NCBI RefSeq assembly: GCF_002939885.1 | Contig: NZ_MDED01000004.1 | Coordinates: 62,001 to 126,000 of the forward strand | Reading direction: 5' to 3' | DNA from: Xanthomonas cucurbitae | GTDB taxonomy: Bacteria > Pseudomonadota > Gammaproteobacteria > Xanthomonadales > Xanthomonadaceae | DNA: 64,000 nucleotides | Shown: positions 1 to 11,769 of the stretch, piece by piece | Numbering within the stretch: position 1 is the stretch's first letter | Layout: the number at the start of each line of letters is the position of its first letter | Notes under the pieces: generated by a model | Database searches by the model: none | What the model saw: only the letters and a program-made list of their open reading frames with translations | Told to the model about the DNA's origin: nothing | Position numbers and translations under genes: made by a program

Positions 1-211
1 TGCAGCGATTTGTCTCTTCCTGCGTGTCTCGCAACCGTTTGCGTGACTGGGCATGCACATCCATGCATTGCCTAGATACAAGCGATTGCGGCGCTCCTAG
101 TATTCGTCCAGCTGAACTGAACATTACATAGATGAAAAATACAGTCCGCTTTCAATAGACGAGGGATGCGCCGCTGCTCGGCGCATCGAATCCAACCAGG
201 GAGAGATCAAG
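1..211. other. Upstream region of pectate lyase gene
   Basis: No gene is visible in this stretch. It must carry the promoter of the pectate lyase. A ribosome binding site, AGGGAGAG, lies at about 198-205, six to seven bases before the ATG at 212. I looked for a plant-inducible-promoter box (TTCG-N15/16-TTCG) and for a clear CRP/Clp-type palindrome and saw neither. Confidence 0.5.
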
Positions 212-1345
212 ATGAAGCCGAAATTCTCGACGGCGGCCGCCGCGTCGCTGTGTGTCTGTGCGTTGCTGCTGACCGGCGCTGCCAGCGCCGATCCGGCACT
301 GGAAGTGGCGACCACCGGCTGGGCCACGCAGAACGGTGGGACCAAGGGCGGCTCGAAAGCGGCGGCCGCCAACATCTACACGGTCAAGAACGCGGCAGAA
401 CTGAAAAGCGCGTTGAAGGCCAGCGTGGGCAGCAATGGGCGCATCATCAAGGTCAGCGGCATCATCGATATCAGCGAGGGCAAGCCGTACAGCACCACCT
501 CCGACATGAAGTCGCGTGCGAGGCTGGAGGTTCCGACCAAGACCACCTTGATCGGCATCACCAGCAATGCGGAAATCCGCGAAGGCTATTTTTACGTCAA
601 GGCCAACGACGTCATCATCCGCAATCTCACCATCGAAAATCCGTGGGACCCGCAGCCGGTTTGGGATGCGGACGACGGCAGTGCCGGTAATTGGAACGCC
701 GAATACGACGGCCTGACCGTCGAAGGCGCCACCAACGTGCGGGTGGACCACGTCACCTTTACCGATGGCCGCCGTACCGACGACCAGAATGGCACCGCCA
801 ATGGTCGTCCGAAGCAGCACCATGACGGCGCAATGGACGTCAAGAAGGGCGCCAACTTCGTCACCGTTTCCTACTCGGCGTTCAAGTCGCATGAGAAGAA
901 TTCCCTGATCGGCTCCAGCGACAGCGCCTCCAGCACCGACAGCGGCAAGCTCAAGGTGACCATCCACAACACCTTGTTCGAGAACATCTCTGCGCGCGCG
1001 CCGCGCGTTCGCTTCGGCCAGGTGCATCTGTACAACAACTATCACGTCGGTAGCACCAGCCATAAGGTCTATCCGTTCTCGCACGCGCATGGCGTGGGCA
1101 AGGAATCGAAGATCTTCTCCGAGAACAATGCCTTCGATATCAGCGGCGTGAGCAGCTGCGACAAGATTGCCGCCGACTACAAGGGCAGCGTGTATCGCGA
1201 CCAGGGCTCGTTGCTCAACGGCAAGTCGCTGAGCTGCTCGTGGAACAGCAGCATCGGTTGGAAGCCGCCATATACCTACAATCTGCTGTCGGCCAACCAG
1301 GTTGCCGCAGACGTCAAGGCCAAGGCCGGCGCCGGCAAGCTGTAA
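212..1345 (+). CDS. pel: Secreted pectate lyase, polysaccharide lyase family 1
   Basis: The 377-residue product should cleave polygalacturonate by beta-elimination in the plant cell wall. The N-terminus has Lys residues, a hydrophobic stretch and an A-S-A cleavage site near residue 27, so export by Sec and then by the type II (Xps) system is likely. Family 1 signatures are visible: WDADDG and [19 protein letters not shown] near residues 150-190, the Asp-rich DGAMDVKKG near 210, and [17 protein letters not shown] near 268, which holds the catalytic Arg region. The length is normal for the family. The start follows a good ribosome binding site. It is followed by a hairpin terminator and is convergent with valS. 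The exact paralogue name cannot be fixed without a search. Confidence 0.93.
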   Translation: MKPKFSTAAAASLCVCALLLTGAASADPALEVATTGWATQNGGTKGGSKAAAANIYTVKNAAELKSALKASVGSNGRIIKVSGIIDISEGKPYSTTSDMKSRARLEVPTKTTLIGITSNAEIREGYFYVKANDVIIRNLTIENPWDPQPVWDADDGSAGNWNAEYDGLTVEGATNVRVDHVTFTDGRRTDDQNGTANGRPKQHHDGAMDVKKGANFVTVSYSAFKSHEKNSLIGSSDSASSTDSGKLKVTIHNTLFENISARAPRVRFGQVHLYNNYHVGSTSHKVYPFSHAHGVGKESKIFSENNAFDISGVSSCDKIAADYKGSVYRDQGSLLNGKSLSCSWNSSIGWKPPYTYNLLSANQVAADVKAKAGAGKL

Positions 1346-1393
1346 TCGTATCTCCACCTGATGCTGCGATGGCTGTGGCGTGACAAGGCATCA

Positions 1394-1423
1394 CACAACG
1401 CCCGCAGCGATGCGGGCGTTGTG
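1394..1423. terminator. Hairpin terminator between pel and valS
   Basis: A perfect 12-bp stem (CACAACGCCCGC with GCGGGCGTTGTG) encloses the 6-base loop AGCGAT and is followed by CGTTTGC. It sits between two convergent genes and may serve both. The loop is the same six bases as in the hairpin after purL. Confidence 0.75.
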
Positions 1424-1512
1424 CGTTTGCGCATGTAAGGTGGAGCCCGCAGAAGCCGCGTCGTCGGCTGCGATGCGGCATGACTGCCGCACAACGCCTT
1501 GACCGGTGGCCT

Positions 1513-4353
<2,841 letters not shown>

Positions 4354-4358
4354 AAGGC

Positions 4359-4476
4359 GGGGAATCGAGAGTCGGGAATGGGGAATAGGGAATAGGGAAT
4401 CGGAAAGCGGGTGCGTTGAACGGTGAAGGTCTATGGGCAGTCGACGTTCGATTCCCCATTTCCGATTCCCGATTCA
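4359..4476. repeat. Paired-arm GGGAATC repeat between holC and valS
   Basis: The left arm (about 4359-4402) consists of tandem GGGAATC/GGGAATA units. The right arm (about 4449-4476) consists of the complementary ATTCCC units in inverted orientation. The 46-base core between them is unique. Similar elements occur at seven places in this window. The right arm overlaps the holC stop codon (4474-4476). Confidence 0.8.
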
Positions 4477-4899
4477 CATGTCGTATTTGGTCAGTTCCAG
4501 GCCCAGGGCCTTGTACTGTTTCCAGCGCTCGCGCAGCGGTTCGCGGGCGGCGGGGTCGGCGGGGACTACTTCCAGGACACGGTCGCAGGCGCCCAGGTAG
4601 GGGTCGTCGCGTAGGTTGATGACCAGCGGGCGCGAGGGCGCGGCGACGTCGGGGGCAGCGATCAGCACCGGGGCCAGTTCGTCCTCGTCGTCGGTGCCGG
4701 CGATCTGGTGCGGCACATAGGCGTCGTCGTCGAACGCCCACAGCAGGTCGTCCAACGCTTCGGCCTGCTGCGCGTCACGCGCCAGGATCAACGTGGACAG
4801 GTTGGCGTCGTTGGCCTTGCGCGCCAGCTCGCAAACCAGCCGCAGCGGTTCGTCGAGGAAGCGCGGCTTGGCGATCAGATAAAAATCGGCACGGGGCAT
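4474..4899 (-). CDS. holC: DNA polymerase III subunit chi
   Basis: The 141-residue protein matches the chi subunit, which links the clamp-loader psi subunit to single-stranded DNA binding protein at the replication fork. The N-terminus, MPRADFYLIAKPRF, is followed by the LVCELARKA helix and the LDDLLWAFDDDAYVPHQ segment that is characteristic of HolC. Its position between pepA and valS is the usual gammaproteobacterial arrangement and strongly supports the call. The TGA stop lies inside the first unit of the downstream repeat. Confidence 0.93.
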   Translation of the reverse strand: MPRADFYLIAKPRFLDEPLRLVCELARKANDANLSTLILARDAQQAEALDDLLWAFDDDAYVPHQIAGTDDEDELAPVLIAAPDVAAPSRPLVINLRDDPYLGACDRVLEVVPADPAAREPLRERWKQYKALGLELTKYDM

Positions 4900-4906
4900 C
4901 AGGGCA

Positions 4907-5029
4907 GGGAATCGGGAGAGGGGAGTCGGGAATGGTCACGGCACCGCCGCGACCTCGAAGGTCGCGGCGGTGCCTGAGAATAGAGGGCTTTCACGATTCT
5001 CTATTCACGATTCTCAATTCTCAATTCCC
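4907..5029. repeat. Paired-arm GGGAATC repeat between pepA and holC
   Basis: The left arm is about 4907-4935 (GGGAATC/GGGAGTC units) and the inverted right arm about 4992-5029. The core contains a strong hairpin at 4940-4974: a 16-bp perfect stem starting GGCACCGCCGCGACC with a 3-base loop. The right arm runs into the end of pepA and supplies its stop codon (TGA complement at 5021-5023). The hairpin could reduce read-through from pepA into holC and valS. Confidence 0.8.
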
Positions 5030-6502
5030 ACCTGCGGCGCGGTCCAGCAACCACTGCGTCAGCAGGCCGACCGGGCGGCCGGTGGCCATGCCGCGCTTGC
5101 CTTCGTCGCTGGCCACGCCGGCGATGTCCAGGTGCGCCCAGCGCTGGTTTTCGGTGAAGCGCGACAGGAAGCAGCCGGCAGTGATGGCGCCGCCCCAACG
5201 GCCACCGATGTTGTAGACATCGGCGAAGGTAGAATCCAGCAGGCCCTGGTATTCGTCCCACAGCGGCAGTCGCCAGGCGCGGTCGAATACCTGCTCGCCA
5301 GCGGCCAGCAGCTCGTTGGCCAGGTCGTCGTGCTTGCTCATCAGGCCGGCGGTCTGGTGGCCCAGCGCCACCATGCAGGCACCGGTGAGGGTGGCGACGT
5401 CCACCAGCGCCTCGGGGTTGAAGCGCTCGGCATAGGTCAGTGCATCGCACAGGATCAGGCGGCCTTCGGCGTCGGTATTGCCGACTTCGATGGTCTTGCC
5501 GGACATGCTGGTAATCACGTCCGACGGGCGGTAGGCGTTGCCGTCGATGGCGTTTTCCACCGCCGGCACCACCACCACCAGGTTGATCGGCAGCTCGGCC
5601 TTGACCGTGGCCACGAAGGTGCCGATGACGTTGGCGCCGCCGCACATGTCGTACTTCATTTCCTCGATGCCGCCCTGCGTCTTGAGGTTGACGCCGCCGG
5701 TGTCGAAGGTGATGCCCTTGCCCACCAGCACGTAGGGACGCGCGTCGCCGCCGCCGTTCCACTTCAGCACGATCAGGCGCGGGCGGTTGGCCGAACCGCG
5801 CGCCACCGACAGCAGCGAACCCATGCCCAGCGCTTCCATCTGCCCCTCGTCCAGCACCTCGGCCTCGGCGCCGGGATACTTGCCCGCGAAGGCGGCGGCG
5901 GTGTCGGCCAGGTAGGCCGGGGTGCAGTAGTTCGGCGGCAGATTGCCCAGCTCGCGGGCGAACTCCACGCCGTCGGCGGTGGCGATGCCCACCGCCAGTG
6001 CACGGGCGTCGTCGCCGGCGATGGCCAGGGTGGTCAGGCCGGTGTCGTCGGCCTTCTTCTTGCCCAACGTGGCGGTGTAGCGGTAGGCAGCATGGTCGCT
6101 GACCACGACCGCCTGGCGGATGTTCCAGGCCGCATCGCGGGCCTTGACCGGCAGCTCGGTCAGGGTGAGCAGGGCGGTGCCGACCGCACCGGTCTTCAGC
6201 GCGCGGGTGGCATCGCCAATGGCCTTGAGATAGGGTGCCACGCCGAACTTGCCGGTTTCGCCCAGCCCCACCACCAGGACGCGCGGGGCGGTCACGCCAG
6301 GCAGGTCGTGAACCAGGGTGGTGCTGCCAGTCTTGGCAATCACGTCGCCGCGTGCCACCAGGGCCGTCAGGCGACCCTGGCTGGCGCTGTCCAGCGCCTG
6401 GGCAGCGGGCGAGAGCGTCTTGTCGGCGAACACGCCAACCACGATGCAGTCGACGGCAGCGCTTGCCGGCGCGTCTTGGTTCAGGGTGAATTGCAGGGCC
6501 AT
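5021..6502 (-). CDS. pepA: Cytosol aminopeptidase (leucyl aminopeptidase, M17)
   Basis: The 493-residue protein is a full-length two-metal M17 aminopeptidase that removes N-terminal residues from peptides. In enteric bacteria PepA also serves as a DNA-binding accessory factor in Xer recombination; xerD lies 3 kb away but I infer no link. Visible family motifs are [11 protein letters not shown] near residue 263 and the [10 protein letters not shown] signature near 345, with Lys, Asp and Glu metal ligands. The gene is divergent from lptF with a 107-base shared promoter region. The last codons (GGG AAT TGA) coincide with a genomic repeat arm. Confidence 0.97.
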   Translation of the reverse strand: MALQFTLNQDAPASAAVDCIVVGVFADKTLSPAAQALDSASQGRLTALVARGDVIAKTGSTTLVHDLPGVTAPRVLVVGLGETGKFGVAPYLKAIGDATRALKTGAVGTALLTLTELPVKARDAAWNIRQAVVVSDHAAYRYTATLGKKKADDTGLTTLAIAGDDARALAVGIATADGVEFARELGNLPPNYCTPAYLADTAAAFAGKYPGAEAEVLDEGQMEALGMGSLLSVARGSANRPRLIVLKWNGGGDARPYVLVGKGITFDTGGVNLKTQGGIEEMKYDMCGGANVIGTFVATVKAELPINLVVVVPAVENAIDGNAYRPSDVITSMSGKTIEVGNTDAEGRLILCDALTYAERFNPEALVDVATLTGACMVALGHQTAGLMSKHDDLANELLAAGEQVFDRAWRLPLWDEYQGLLDSTFADVYNIGGRWGGAITAGCFLSRFTENQRWAHLDIAGVASDEGKRGMATGRPVGLLTQWLLDRAAGGN

Positions 6503-6609
6503 TGATCAGATTCCGTAGGCAAATCCGTACAATCGCGGGCTGTTTACGCCGGCCCGGTTAGGCTGGCGGCGCCGCGAACGAATCCGAGAGTTTAAAACAA
6601 GCCCACCCC

Positions 6610-7692
6610 ATGCCGAAGCTCGATCGATACCTGTTTAGCGATTTCACTCAGAGCTTCCTGGCCACCTTGATCGTGCTGCTGGTCGTCAGCGTCGGCGGTG
6701 TGCTGGTGGATATCCTCGGCAATATCGCCGACGGCCGCATCCCGGCACGCCTGTTGCTGTCGCAGGTGGGGCTGCAGTTCGTGGCCTACCTGCCCATCAT
6801 CCTGCCGCTGGCGCTGATGCTGGGCCTGCTGCTGGCGCTGGCGCGGCTGTACCGCGATTCAGAAATGGCCGTGATTACCGCCATTGGCGTGGGCCCCAGG
6901 CGCATGCTGCGCCCCATGCTGATGCTGGTGGTGCCGGTGGTGGTCATCATCGGGCTGTGTTCGTTGTGGCTGGGCCCCTGGGCCAGCCGGACCGCCGAGA
7001 CCATGCTGCAGGACGCCAACCGCAGCGTGCTGATGGCCGGGCTGGAATCGGGCAAGTTCACCCCGCTCTCCGGCGGCGGCGTGGTCTACCTGACCAGCAT
7101 CTCCGCCGATGGCAAGGGGTTGGGCAAGGTGTTCCTGCAGCGGCAGAAGGACGACCGCATCGACGTGGTCACCGCGCAGCGCGGGGCGATGTTCTTCGAA
7201 GGCAAGACCGACCGCTACCTGCGGCTGGAAGATGGCTACCGCATCGAAGGCCCGGTGGCCGGCGACACCCTGGACTACCGCCTGATGAAGTTCGCTAGCA
7301 ACGACGTGGCCCTGCCCGATCATTCACGGCCGCGCGATGCCAACGACCCGGAGGTGATGTGGACCACGCAACTCCTGTCCGACCAGCGCCCGGCCGCGCG
7401 GGCGCAGCTGCATGAGCGGCTGGCGCCACCGTTGCTGGCGCTGGCGTTCGCGCTGCTGACCCTGCCGCTGTCGCGCAGCGCGCCACGGCAGCAACGCTAT
7501 GGCCGGATCATGCTGGCCTTCCTGGCCTACATGGTCGGCACCAACCTGATGATCGTCGGCACCCAGTGGATCACCAATGGCAAGACCCCGGCCGCGCTGG
7601 GCCTGTGGTGGCTGACCTTGCCGTTGCTGGCGGTCGCGATCTGGGCGTATGCACGCGATGGCCGCGTGCGCCGGCCGAGGGCGCGCGCATGA
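6610..7692 (+). CDS. lptF: LPS export permease LptF
   Basis: The 360-residue inner-membrane protein is one of two permease halves of the LptB2FG ABC transporter that extracts lipopolysaccharide and feeds the Lpt bridge. The N-terminus (MPKLDRYLFSDFTQSF) is typical of LptF. Hydrophobic segments lie at about 15-40, 50-75, 95-120 and in three C-terminal helices around a periplasmic beta-jellyroll domain. It shares an ATGA overlap with lptG, so translation is coupled. Divergence from pepA is the usual gammaproteobacterial order. Confidence 0.95.
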   Translation: MPKLDRYLFSDFTQSFLATLIVLLVVSVGGVLVDILGNIADGRIPARLLLSQVGLQFVAYLPIILPLALMLGLLLALARLYRDSEMAVITAIGVGPRRMLRPMLMLVVPVVVIIGLCSLWLGPWASRTAETMLQDANRSVLMAGLESGKFTPLSGGGVVYLTSISADGKGLGKVFLQRQKDDRIDVVTAQRGAMFFEGKTDRYLRLEDGYRIEGPVAGDTLDYRLMKFASNDVALPDHSRPRDANDPEVMWTTQLLSDQRPAARAQLHERLAPPLLALAFALLTLPLSRSAPRQQRYGRIMLAFLAYMVGTNLMIVGTQWITNGKTPAALGLWWLTLPLLAVAIWAYARDGRVRRPRARA

Positions 7693-8795
7693 GGCTGACG
7701 CCGCGGGTGCATGATTGGTACGTCGGCCGTGCAGTGCTGTTCACCGTGCTGCTGACCTGGTCGGTGCTGCTGGGGTTGGACCTGGTCAATGCATTCGCCA
7801 GCGAGGCCAAGAACATCGGCCAGGGCAGCTACAGCTTCGGCCACGCGGTGGCGTACGTGGCCTATACGGTGCCGCGCCGTGCCTATACCTTGTTTCCCAC
7901 CGCTGCGGTGATCGGTGCGCTGATGGGCCTGGGCCAGCTGGCGGCCACGTCCGAACTGACCGCGCTGCGGGCGTTGGGCGTGTCGCGCAAACGCATGTCT
8001 GCGTCGGTGGTCGCTGCAATGGCCTTGTTGACCGCCAGCATGGTCATCAGCGGCGAGACCGTGGGGCCGTGGGCGCAGGACCAGGCCGATACGCTCAAGA
8101 CCAACGCCCGTTACAACAGCAACATGGCCTCTTCGCGCTATTCCGGCCTGTGGGCGCGCGAAGGCGACACCTTCCTCAACGCGCTCAGCGGCGAGGAAAA
8201 GCTGCTGGACGGCGGTGGCACCGCGCTGGATCTGCACGACGTGCGCCTGTATCACCTGGACGCCGATGGCCGCGTGCAGCAGTTGACCTATGCGGCAGTG
8301 GCCGAGCATCGCGAAGGCCGCTGGACCCTGCGCCAGGTACGCCGCGATACCTTCCAGCAGCGATCGGTACAGCGCGAGACCTTTCCCGAGCTGGCCTGGC
8401 AATCGCAACTGAGCCCGGCCGCGCTGGCGGCTGGCCTGGCCAAGCCCCGTAATCTTTCGGCGCATGAGCTGGAGCAGAGCATCGAATATCGCCGCCGCAA
8501 CGGGCTGGACGCGCGCGACTACGAAGACCAGTACTGGAGCCGCTGGTTCTACCCGCTCAACGTGCTGGCGCTGTGCATGGCGGCCATCCCGTTCTCGTTT
8601 GGCTCGCTGCGCAGCGGCGGTCTGGGCAAGCGGCTGTTCCTGGGCATCTTGTTCGCGCTGGGGTTCTGGCTGCTGCAGCTGTTCTTCGGCCGCATGGCTG
8701 GCGCGCTCAAGCTGGATTACCGCATTGCCTACGCGCTGCCACCGATGGTGATGCTGGGGATCTCGGTCTGGTTGTTCCGGCGGCGCAGTAGTTGA
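7689..8795 (+). CDS. lptG: LPS export permease LptG
   Basis: The 368-residue product is the second permease of the LPS exporter. I chose the ATG at 7689, which overlaps the lptF stop (ATGA) and gives the usual LptG N-terminus (MRLTPRVHDWYVGRAVLFTV). The cytoplasmic coupling segment AATSELTALRALGVSRKRM near residue 85 and the C-terminal helices are typical. A longer in-frame reading back to 7566 would run inside lptF and is not needed. Confidence 0.95.
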   Translation: MRLTPRVHDWYVGRAVLFTVLLTWSVLLGLDLVNAFASEAKNIGQGSYSFGHAVAYVAYTVPRRAYTLFPTAAVIGALMGLGQLAATSELTALRALGVSRKRMSASVVAAMALLTASMVISGETVGPWAQDQADTLKTNARYNSNMASSRYSGLWAREGDTFLNALSGEEKLLDGGGTALDLHDVRLYHLDADGRVQQLTYAAVAEHREGRWTLRQVRRDTFQQRSVQRETFPELAWQSQLSPAALAAGLAKPRNLSAHELEQSIEYRRRNGLDARDYEDQYWSRWFYPLNVLALCMAAIPFSFGSLRSGGLGKRLFLGILFALGFWLLQLFFGRMAGALKLDYRIAYALPPMVMLGISVWLFRRRSS

Positions 8796-8895
8796 CGCGC
8801 GCCGTGCAGGTGCGGGCCGGTTGCGATGCGTGGCGGTTGCACATGCCGCCGTCAAGGTATTGCGCGGGGTGTGGCGACCGCGGCGCAGGTCGCCG

Positions 8896-9357
8896 CTAGG
8901 GCTTGGGAACGCGCTGTAGCCGGGTCCTGCTGGCCCGGTCGTGCCAGGTGAGCCGGTCGCGATCCAGCCAGGCCCACCAGAATCCGGCGCCGGCCAGGCC
9001 CAGCGACAGCGTGGCCACCGCATAACGCGTCCAGGCCTGTCGCCAGGTGGGGCGTGGCTCCTGCAATCGCAGCCGCCACGGGCGCATGCCCAGGGTCTGT
9101 CCGCCGCGGTGCCAGCTGAGCGTGGCGTAGAGGCCTGCCACGGCCCAGCAGCACAACCACAGCAGCCATTGCCAACCACTGAAGGGAGCGATGTTTTCGC
9201 GTGCCGGGTGGCCAGCGAGCGTGAATCCCAGTGTGAACCCGGTAGACACCAGCATCCAGAGCGCCAGCACCGGCCAGAAGTCGTAACACAGGGCCAATAC
9301 CCGCCAGCCCAGCAGGGCAGGTGGGCGTGCAGTGCAGGGGGCAGGAAGCGACGTCAT
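8896..9357 (-). CDS. RDD family membrane protein
   Basis: The 153-residue protein has the RDD layout. An early Arg (LGWRVLALCYDFWPVLAL, about residues 16-33) is followed by hydrophobic helices near 25-45, 65-85 and 110-130. The motif TLGMRPWRLRL near 93-103 is the conserved centre of the family, and a second Asp lies in WLDRDRLTWHDR near the end. Its function is unknown; some RDD proteins act as ion antiporters. A much longer open frame on the same strand starts inside the xerD region and is an artefact of high GC. It is divergent from xerD. Confidence 0.8.
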   Translation of the reverse strand: MTSLPAPCTARPPALLGWRVLALCYDFWPVLALWMLVSTGFTLGFTLAGHPARENIAPFSGWQWLLWLCCWAVAGLYATLSWHRGGQTLGMRPWRLRLQEPRPTWRQAWTRYAVATLSLGLAGAGFWWAWLDRDRLTWHDRASRTRLQRVPKP

Positions 9358-9525
9358 GCCAGCAGCATAGCGGTCGCCAACGCGACGGCAACGCCGCGCT
9401 GCGGCAGTGCCCTGTCCCAGGCCTGGCGTGCCTGGTGGAGCGGCGAGCCAACGGGGCCGGAGGTTTGATATCGCGTCGCCAATCGAAACCTGGCCTCGCG
9501 CCGGCCGTGCGTCGCGTTCTATGCT

Positions 9526-10503
9526 GTGGCGATGCCTGCCAGCAGCCCTTCCGAACGTCGCCAGCTCGCCCGGCAACTGCCGCCCGTGCAGGCGGCCGAT
9601 GCGGCGCTGATTGCCCGTTTCCTGGACCGTTTCTGGGCCGAGAATGGCGTGGCGCGGCAGACCCTGGACAGTTATCGACGCGATCTGGAAGGGCTGGCGC
9701 GCTGGCGCGACGGGGCCGGTGGCGGCCTGGCCGGGATGCAGCGCGCGGCGCTGTTCGACTACCTGCGCTGGCGTACCCAGGCGCACTATTCGCCGCGCAG
9801 CAATGCCCGGCTGTTGTCCACCTTGCGCGCCTTCTACGGGCTGTTGCTGCGCGACGGGAGCCGCAGCGACGACCCGACCGCGATGCTGGACCCGCCGCAC
9901 CTGCCGCGTTCGCTGCCCAAGGCACTGACCGAGACTCAGATCGACGCCTTGCTGGCGGCGCCCGACATCCAGGTGCCCGTGGGGCTGCGCGACCGCGCCA
10001 TGTTGGAACTGATGTACGCCGCAGGCCTGCGCGTCAGCGAACTGGTCACGCTGCCGGCGGTGGGGGTCAACCTGCGCCAGGGCGTGCTGCGCGTCACCGG
10101 CAAGGGCAGCAAGGATCGCCTGGTGCCGCTGGGCGAAGAATCCCAGCACTGGCTGGAGCGGTACCTGCGCGAGGCGCGTCCGCTGCTGGCCGGTGGCAAG
10201 CCGGTGTCCCCCGTGGACGGGCAGGTTCCCTTGTTCATCGACGCCGTCGGCCGGCCGCCCAGCCGTCAGCAGTTCTGGGCGCTGGTCAAACGCTACGCGG
10301 CGCTCGCCGGCATCGACCCGGCCACGGTGAGTCCGCATGGTCTGCGGCACAGTTTTGCCACCCATCTGCTCAACCGCGGCGCGGACCTGCGCGCGCTGCA
10401 GATGCTGCTGGGGCACAGCACGTTGTCGACCACCCAGATCTACACGCTGGTCGCGCGGGCCCAATTGCAGACGCTGCACGCCCGGCATCATCCACGCGGC
10501 TAG
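9526..10503 (+). CDS. xerD: Site-specific tyrosine recombinase XerD
   Basis: The roughly 325-residue recombinase resolves chromosome dimers at dif together with XerC. The N-terminal core-binding (SAM-like) domain contains [23 protein letters not shown]. The catalytic domain shows the Arg in [13 protein letters not shown], the Lys in [13 protein letters not shown], the [12 protein letters not shown] box with His and Arg, the [13 protein letters not shown] box and the nucleophile Tyr. The start is GTG at 9526 or ATG at 9532; both are in frame and differ by two residues. The paralogue is assigned as XerD by overall resemblance, so XerC is the alternative. Confidence 0.93.
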   Translation: MAMPASSPSERRQLARQLPPVQAADAALIARFLDRFWAENGVARQTLDSYRRDLEGLARWRDGAGGGLAGMQRAALFDYLRWRTQAHYSPRSNARLLSTLRAFYGLLLRDGSRSDDPTAMLDPPHLPRSLPKALTETQIDALLAAPDIQVPVGLRDRAMLELMYAAGLRVSELVTLPAVGVNLRQGVLRVTGKGSKDRLVPLGEESQHWLERYLREARPLLAGGKPVSPVDGQVPLFIDAVGRPPSRQQFWALVKRYAALAGIDPATVSPHGLRHSFATHLLNRGADLRALQMLLGHSTLSTTQIYTLVARAQLQTLHARHHPRG

Positions 10504-10635
10504 GCGCACGCCGGGGGAGCGGCCTGCACCTCTCATGAACTGGCCCGTCTGCCAGCGAACCGATCGCCGCTGCCGCCGCGCGGCTTCATCTGCCCTGTGC
10601 GAGAATCCAGCCACCCCATACCACTGGATGCGTGA

Positions 10636-11433
10636 ATGTATCGTCTTGCCATCGTCGCGCTGCTGGGCGCAATCAGCCTCACTGCCTGCGCGCAATCCTC
10701 GCAGCCCGCATCAAGCACCGCCACCAAGCCAGTCGCCGCTGCCAACGCCCCGGCCGGGGACGTGGATCAGCGCGTGGGCAAGGCGCTCAAGTTGCTGGAC
10801 CCGGAATTCAAGCCCGACTACATCGGCGCTGCGCCGTTCCCGGGGTTTCGCGAGGTGGTGGCCGGCGGCCAGGTGCTGTACGTCAGTGACGATGGGCGTT
10901 ACCTGATCCAGGCGCAGCCATTCGACATCCAGAACAAGCAGTTCGCTGCCAGCGCGGGTTTGCTGGCGTATCGCCGCAAGCAGCTGGAGTCGGTGCCCAA
11001 GGCCGACCGCATCGTGTTCGCGCCGGCCAACCCCAAGTACACCGTCACCGTGTTCACCGACGTGGAATGCGGTTACTGCCGCAAGCTGCACAGCGAAATC
11101 GGCGAGCTCAACAAGCAGGGCATCGCGGTGGAATACCTGGCGTTCCCGCGCATGGGCCTGGGCAGCCAGGACCACAAGGAAATGATTGCGGTGTGGTGCG
11201 CGGCCGACCGCAAGCAGGCGCTCACCGCCGCCAAGTCCGGCCAGCCGGTGGCCTCCAAGGACTGCAAGAACCCGGTGTCGATGGAGTACACGCTGGGCCA
11301 GCGGCTGGGCGTCAACGGAACCCCGGCGATCTTTGCGCCGGATGGCACCCAGCTCGGCGGTTACCTGCCGCCGGCGCAGCTGCGTGAAGCGCTGGAAAAG
11401 CGCGCCGTGACCACCGCCGTTGGAAGCCGCTAA
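10636..11433 (+). CDS. dsbC: Thiol:disulfide interchange protein, DsbC type
   Basis: The 265-residue periplasmic protein isomerises wrong disulfides in exported proteins. The N-terminal dimerisation part ends near residue 120. The thioredoxin domain follows with FTDVECGYCRKLHSEI (active site CGYC, near 142-145) and the cis-Pro loop NGTPAIFAPDG near 230. The leader ends in LTAC at residues 15-18, which looks like a lipobox, so the protein could be membrane-anchored rather than freely soluble. It follows xerD after a 132-base gap, as in other gammaproteobacteria. Confidence 0.92.
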   Translation: MYRLAIVALLGAISLTACAQSSQPASSTATKPVAAANAPAGDVDQRVGKALKLLDPEFKPDYIGAAPFPGFREVVAGGQVLYVSDDGRYLIQAQPFDIQNKQFAASAGLLAYRRKQLESVPKADRIVFAPANPKYTVTVFTDVECGYCRKLHSEIGELNKQGIAVEYLAFPRMGLGSQDHKEMIAVWCAADRKQALTAAKSGQPVASKDCKNPVSMEYTLGQRLGVNGTPAIFAPDGTQLGGYLPPAQLREALEKRAVTTAVGSR

Positions 11434-11498
11434 GAAACACCGCCCAGGCTGGCAGTCGATGCGTGCCATCCGGGTGTGTGACTGCGGCGAAAGGGATC

Positions 11499-11534
11499 AC
11501 GAAGGCCGGGATGCAGACGCATTTCGGCCTTCGT
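11499..11534 (+). terminator. Hairpin terminator after dsbC
   Basis: ACGAAGGCCG pairs with CGGCCTTCGT over ten bases around a 16-base loop and is followed by CGTTTC. It lies 65 bases past the dsbC stop. Terminator function is inferred from position. Confidence 0.55.
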
Positions 11535-11661
11535 CGTTTCAGTGATCCGGGGTTTGCGGTGGCGGGATTGCGGATGGAAACCGTCCACTGGTGGCTCGCG
11601 GATACGTGCGATGCCAAGGGGGGCGCCAGCCGTTCTGGCCCTGGCCGCCGACGCCAGCCTG

Positions 11662-11700
11662 CCCGCTTCCCGCTTCCCGCTTCCCGATTCCCGATTCCCG
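11662..11700. repeat. Single-arm TTCCCGA repeat upstream of purL
   Basis: Tandem CTTCCCG and ATTCCCG units occur here without a facing arm. The sequence belongs to the same family as the elements inside purL. It ends about 70 bases before the purL start. Confidence 0.75.
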
Positions 11701-11769
11701 GCCGGACGGCCGGCCCCAGCCAACCTCCGCTACAATGATCGGCCACGTTTCTGACACGGTTCTCCGGAC

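Larger units (their letters stand above)
11434..11769. other. Intergenic region between dsbC and purL
   Basis: I see no gene in these 336 bases. They hold a hairpin at 11499-11534 and a single-arm repeat at 11662-11700, close to where a purL promoter should be. Confidence 0.6.

Noticed and set aside
1-211. Plant-inducible-promoter box controlling the pectate lyase
   Set aside because: No TTCG-N15/16-TTCG pair was found in the visible upstream sequence.
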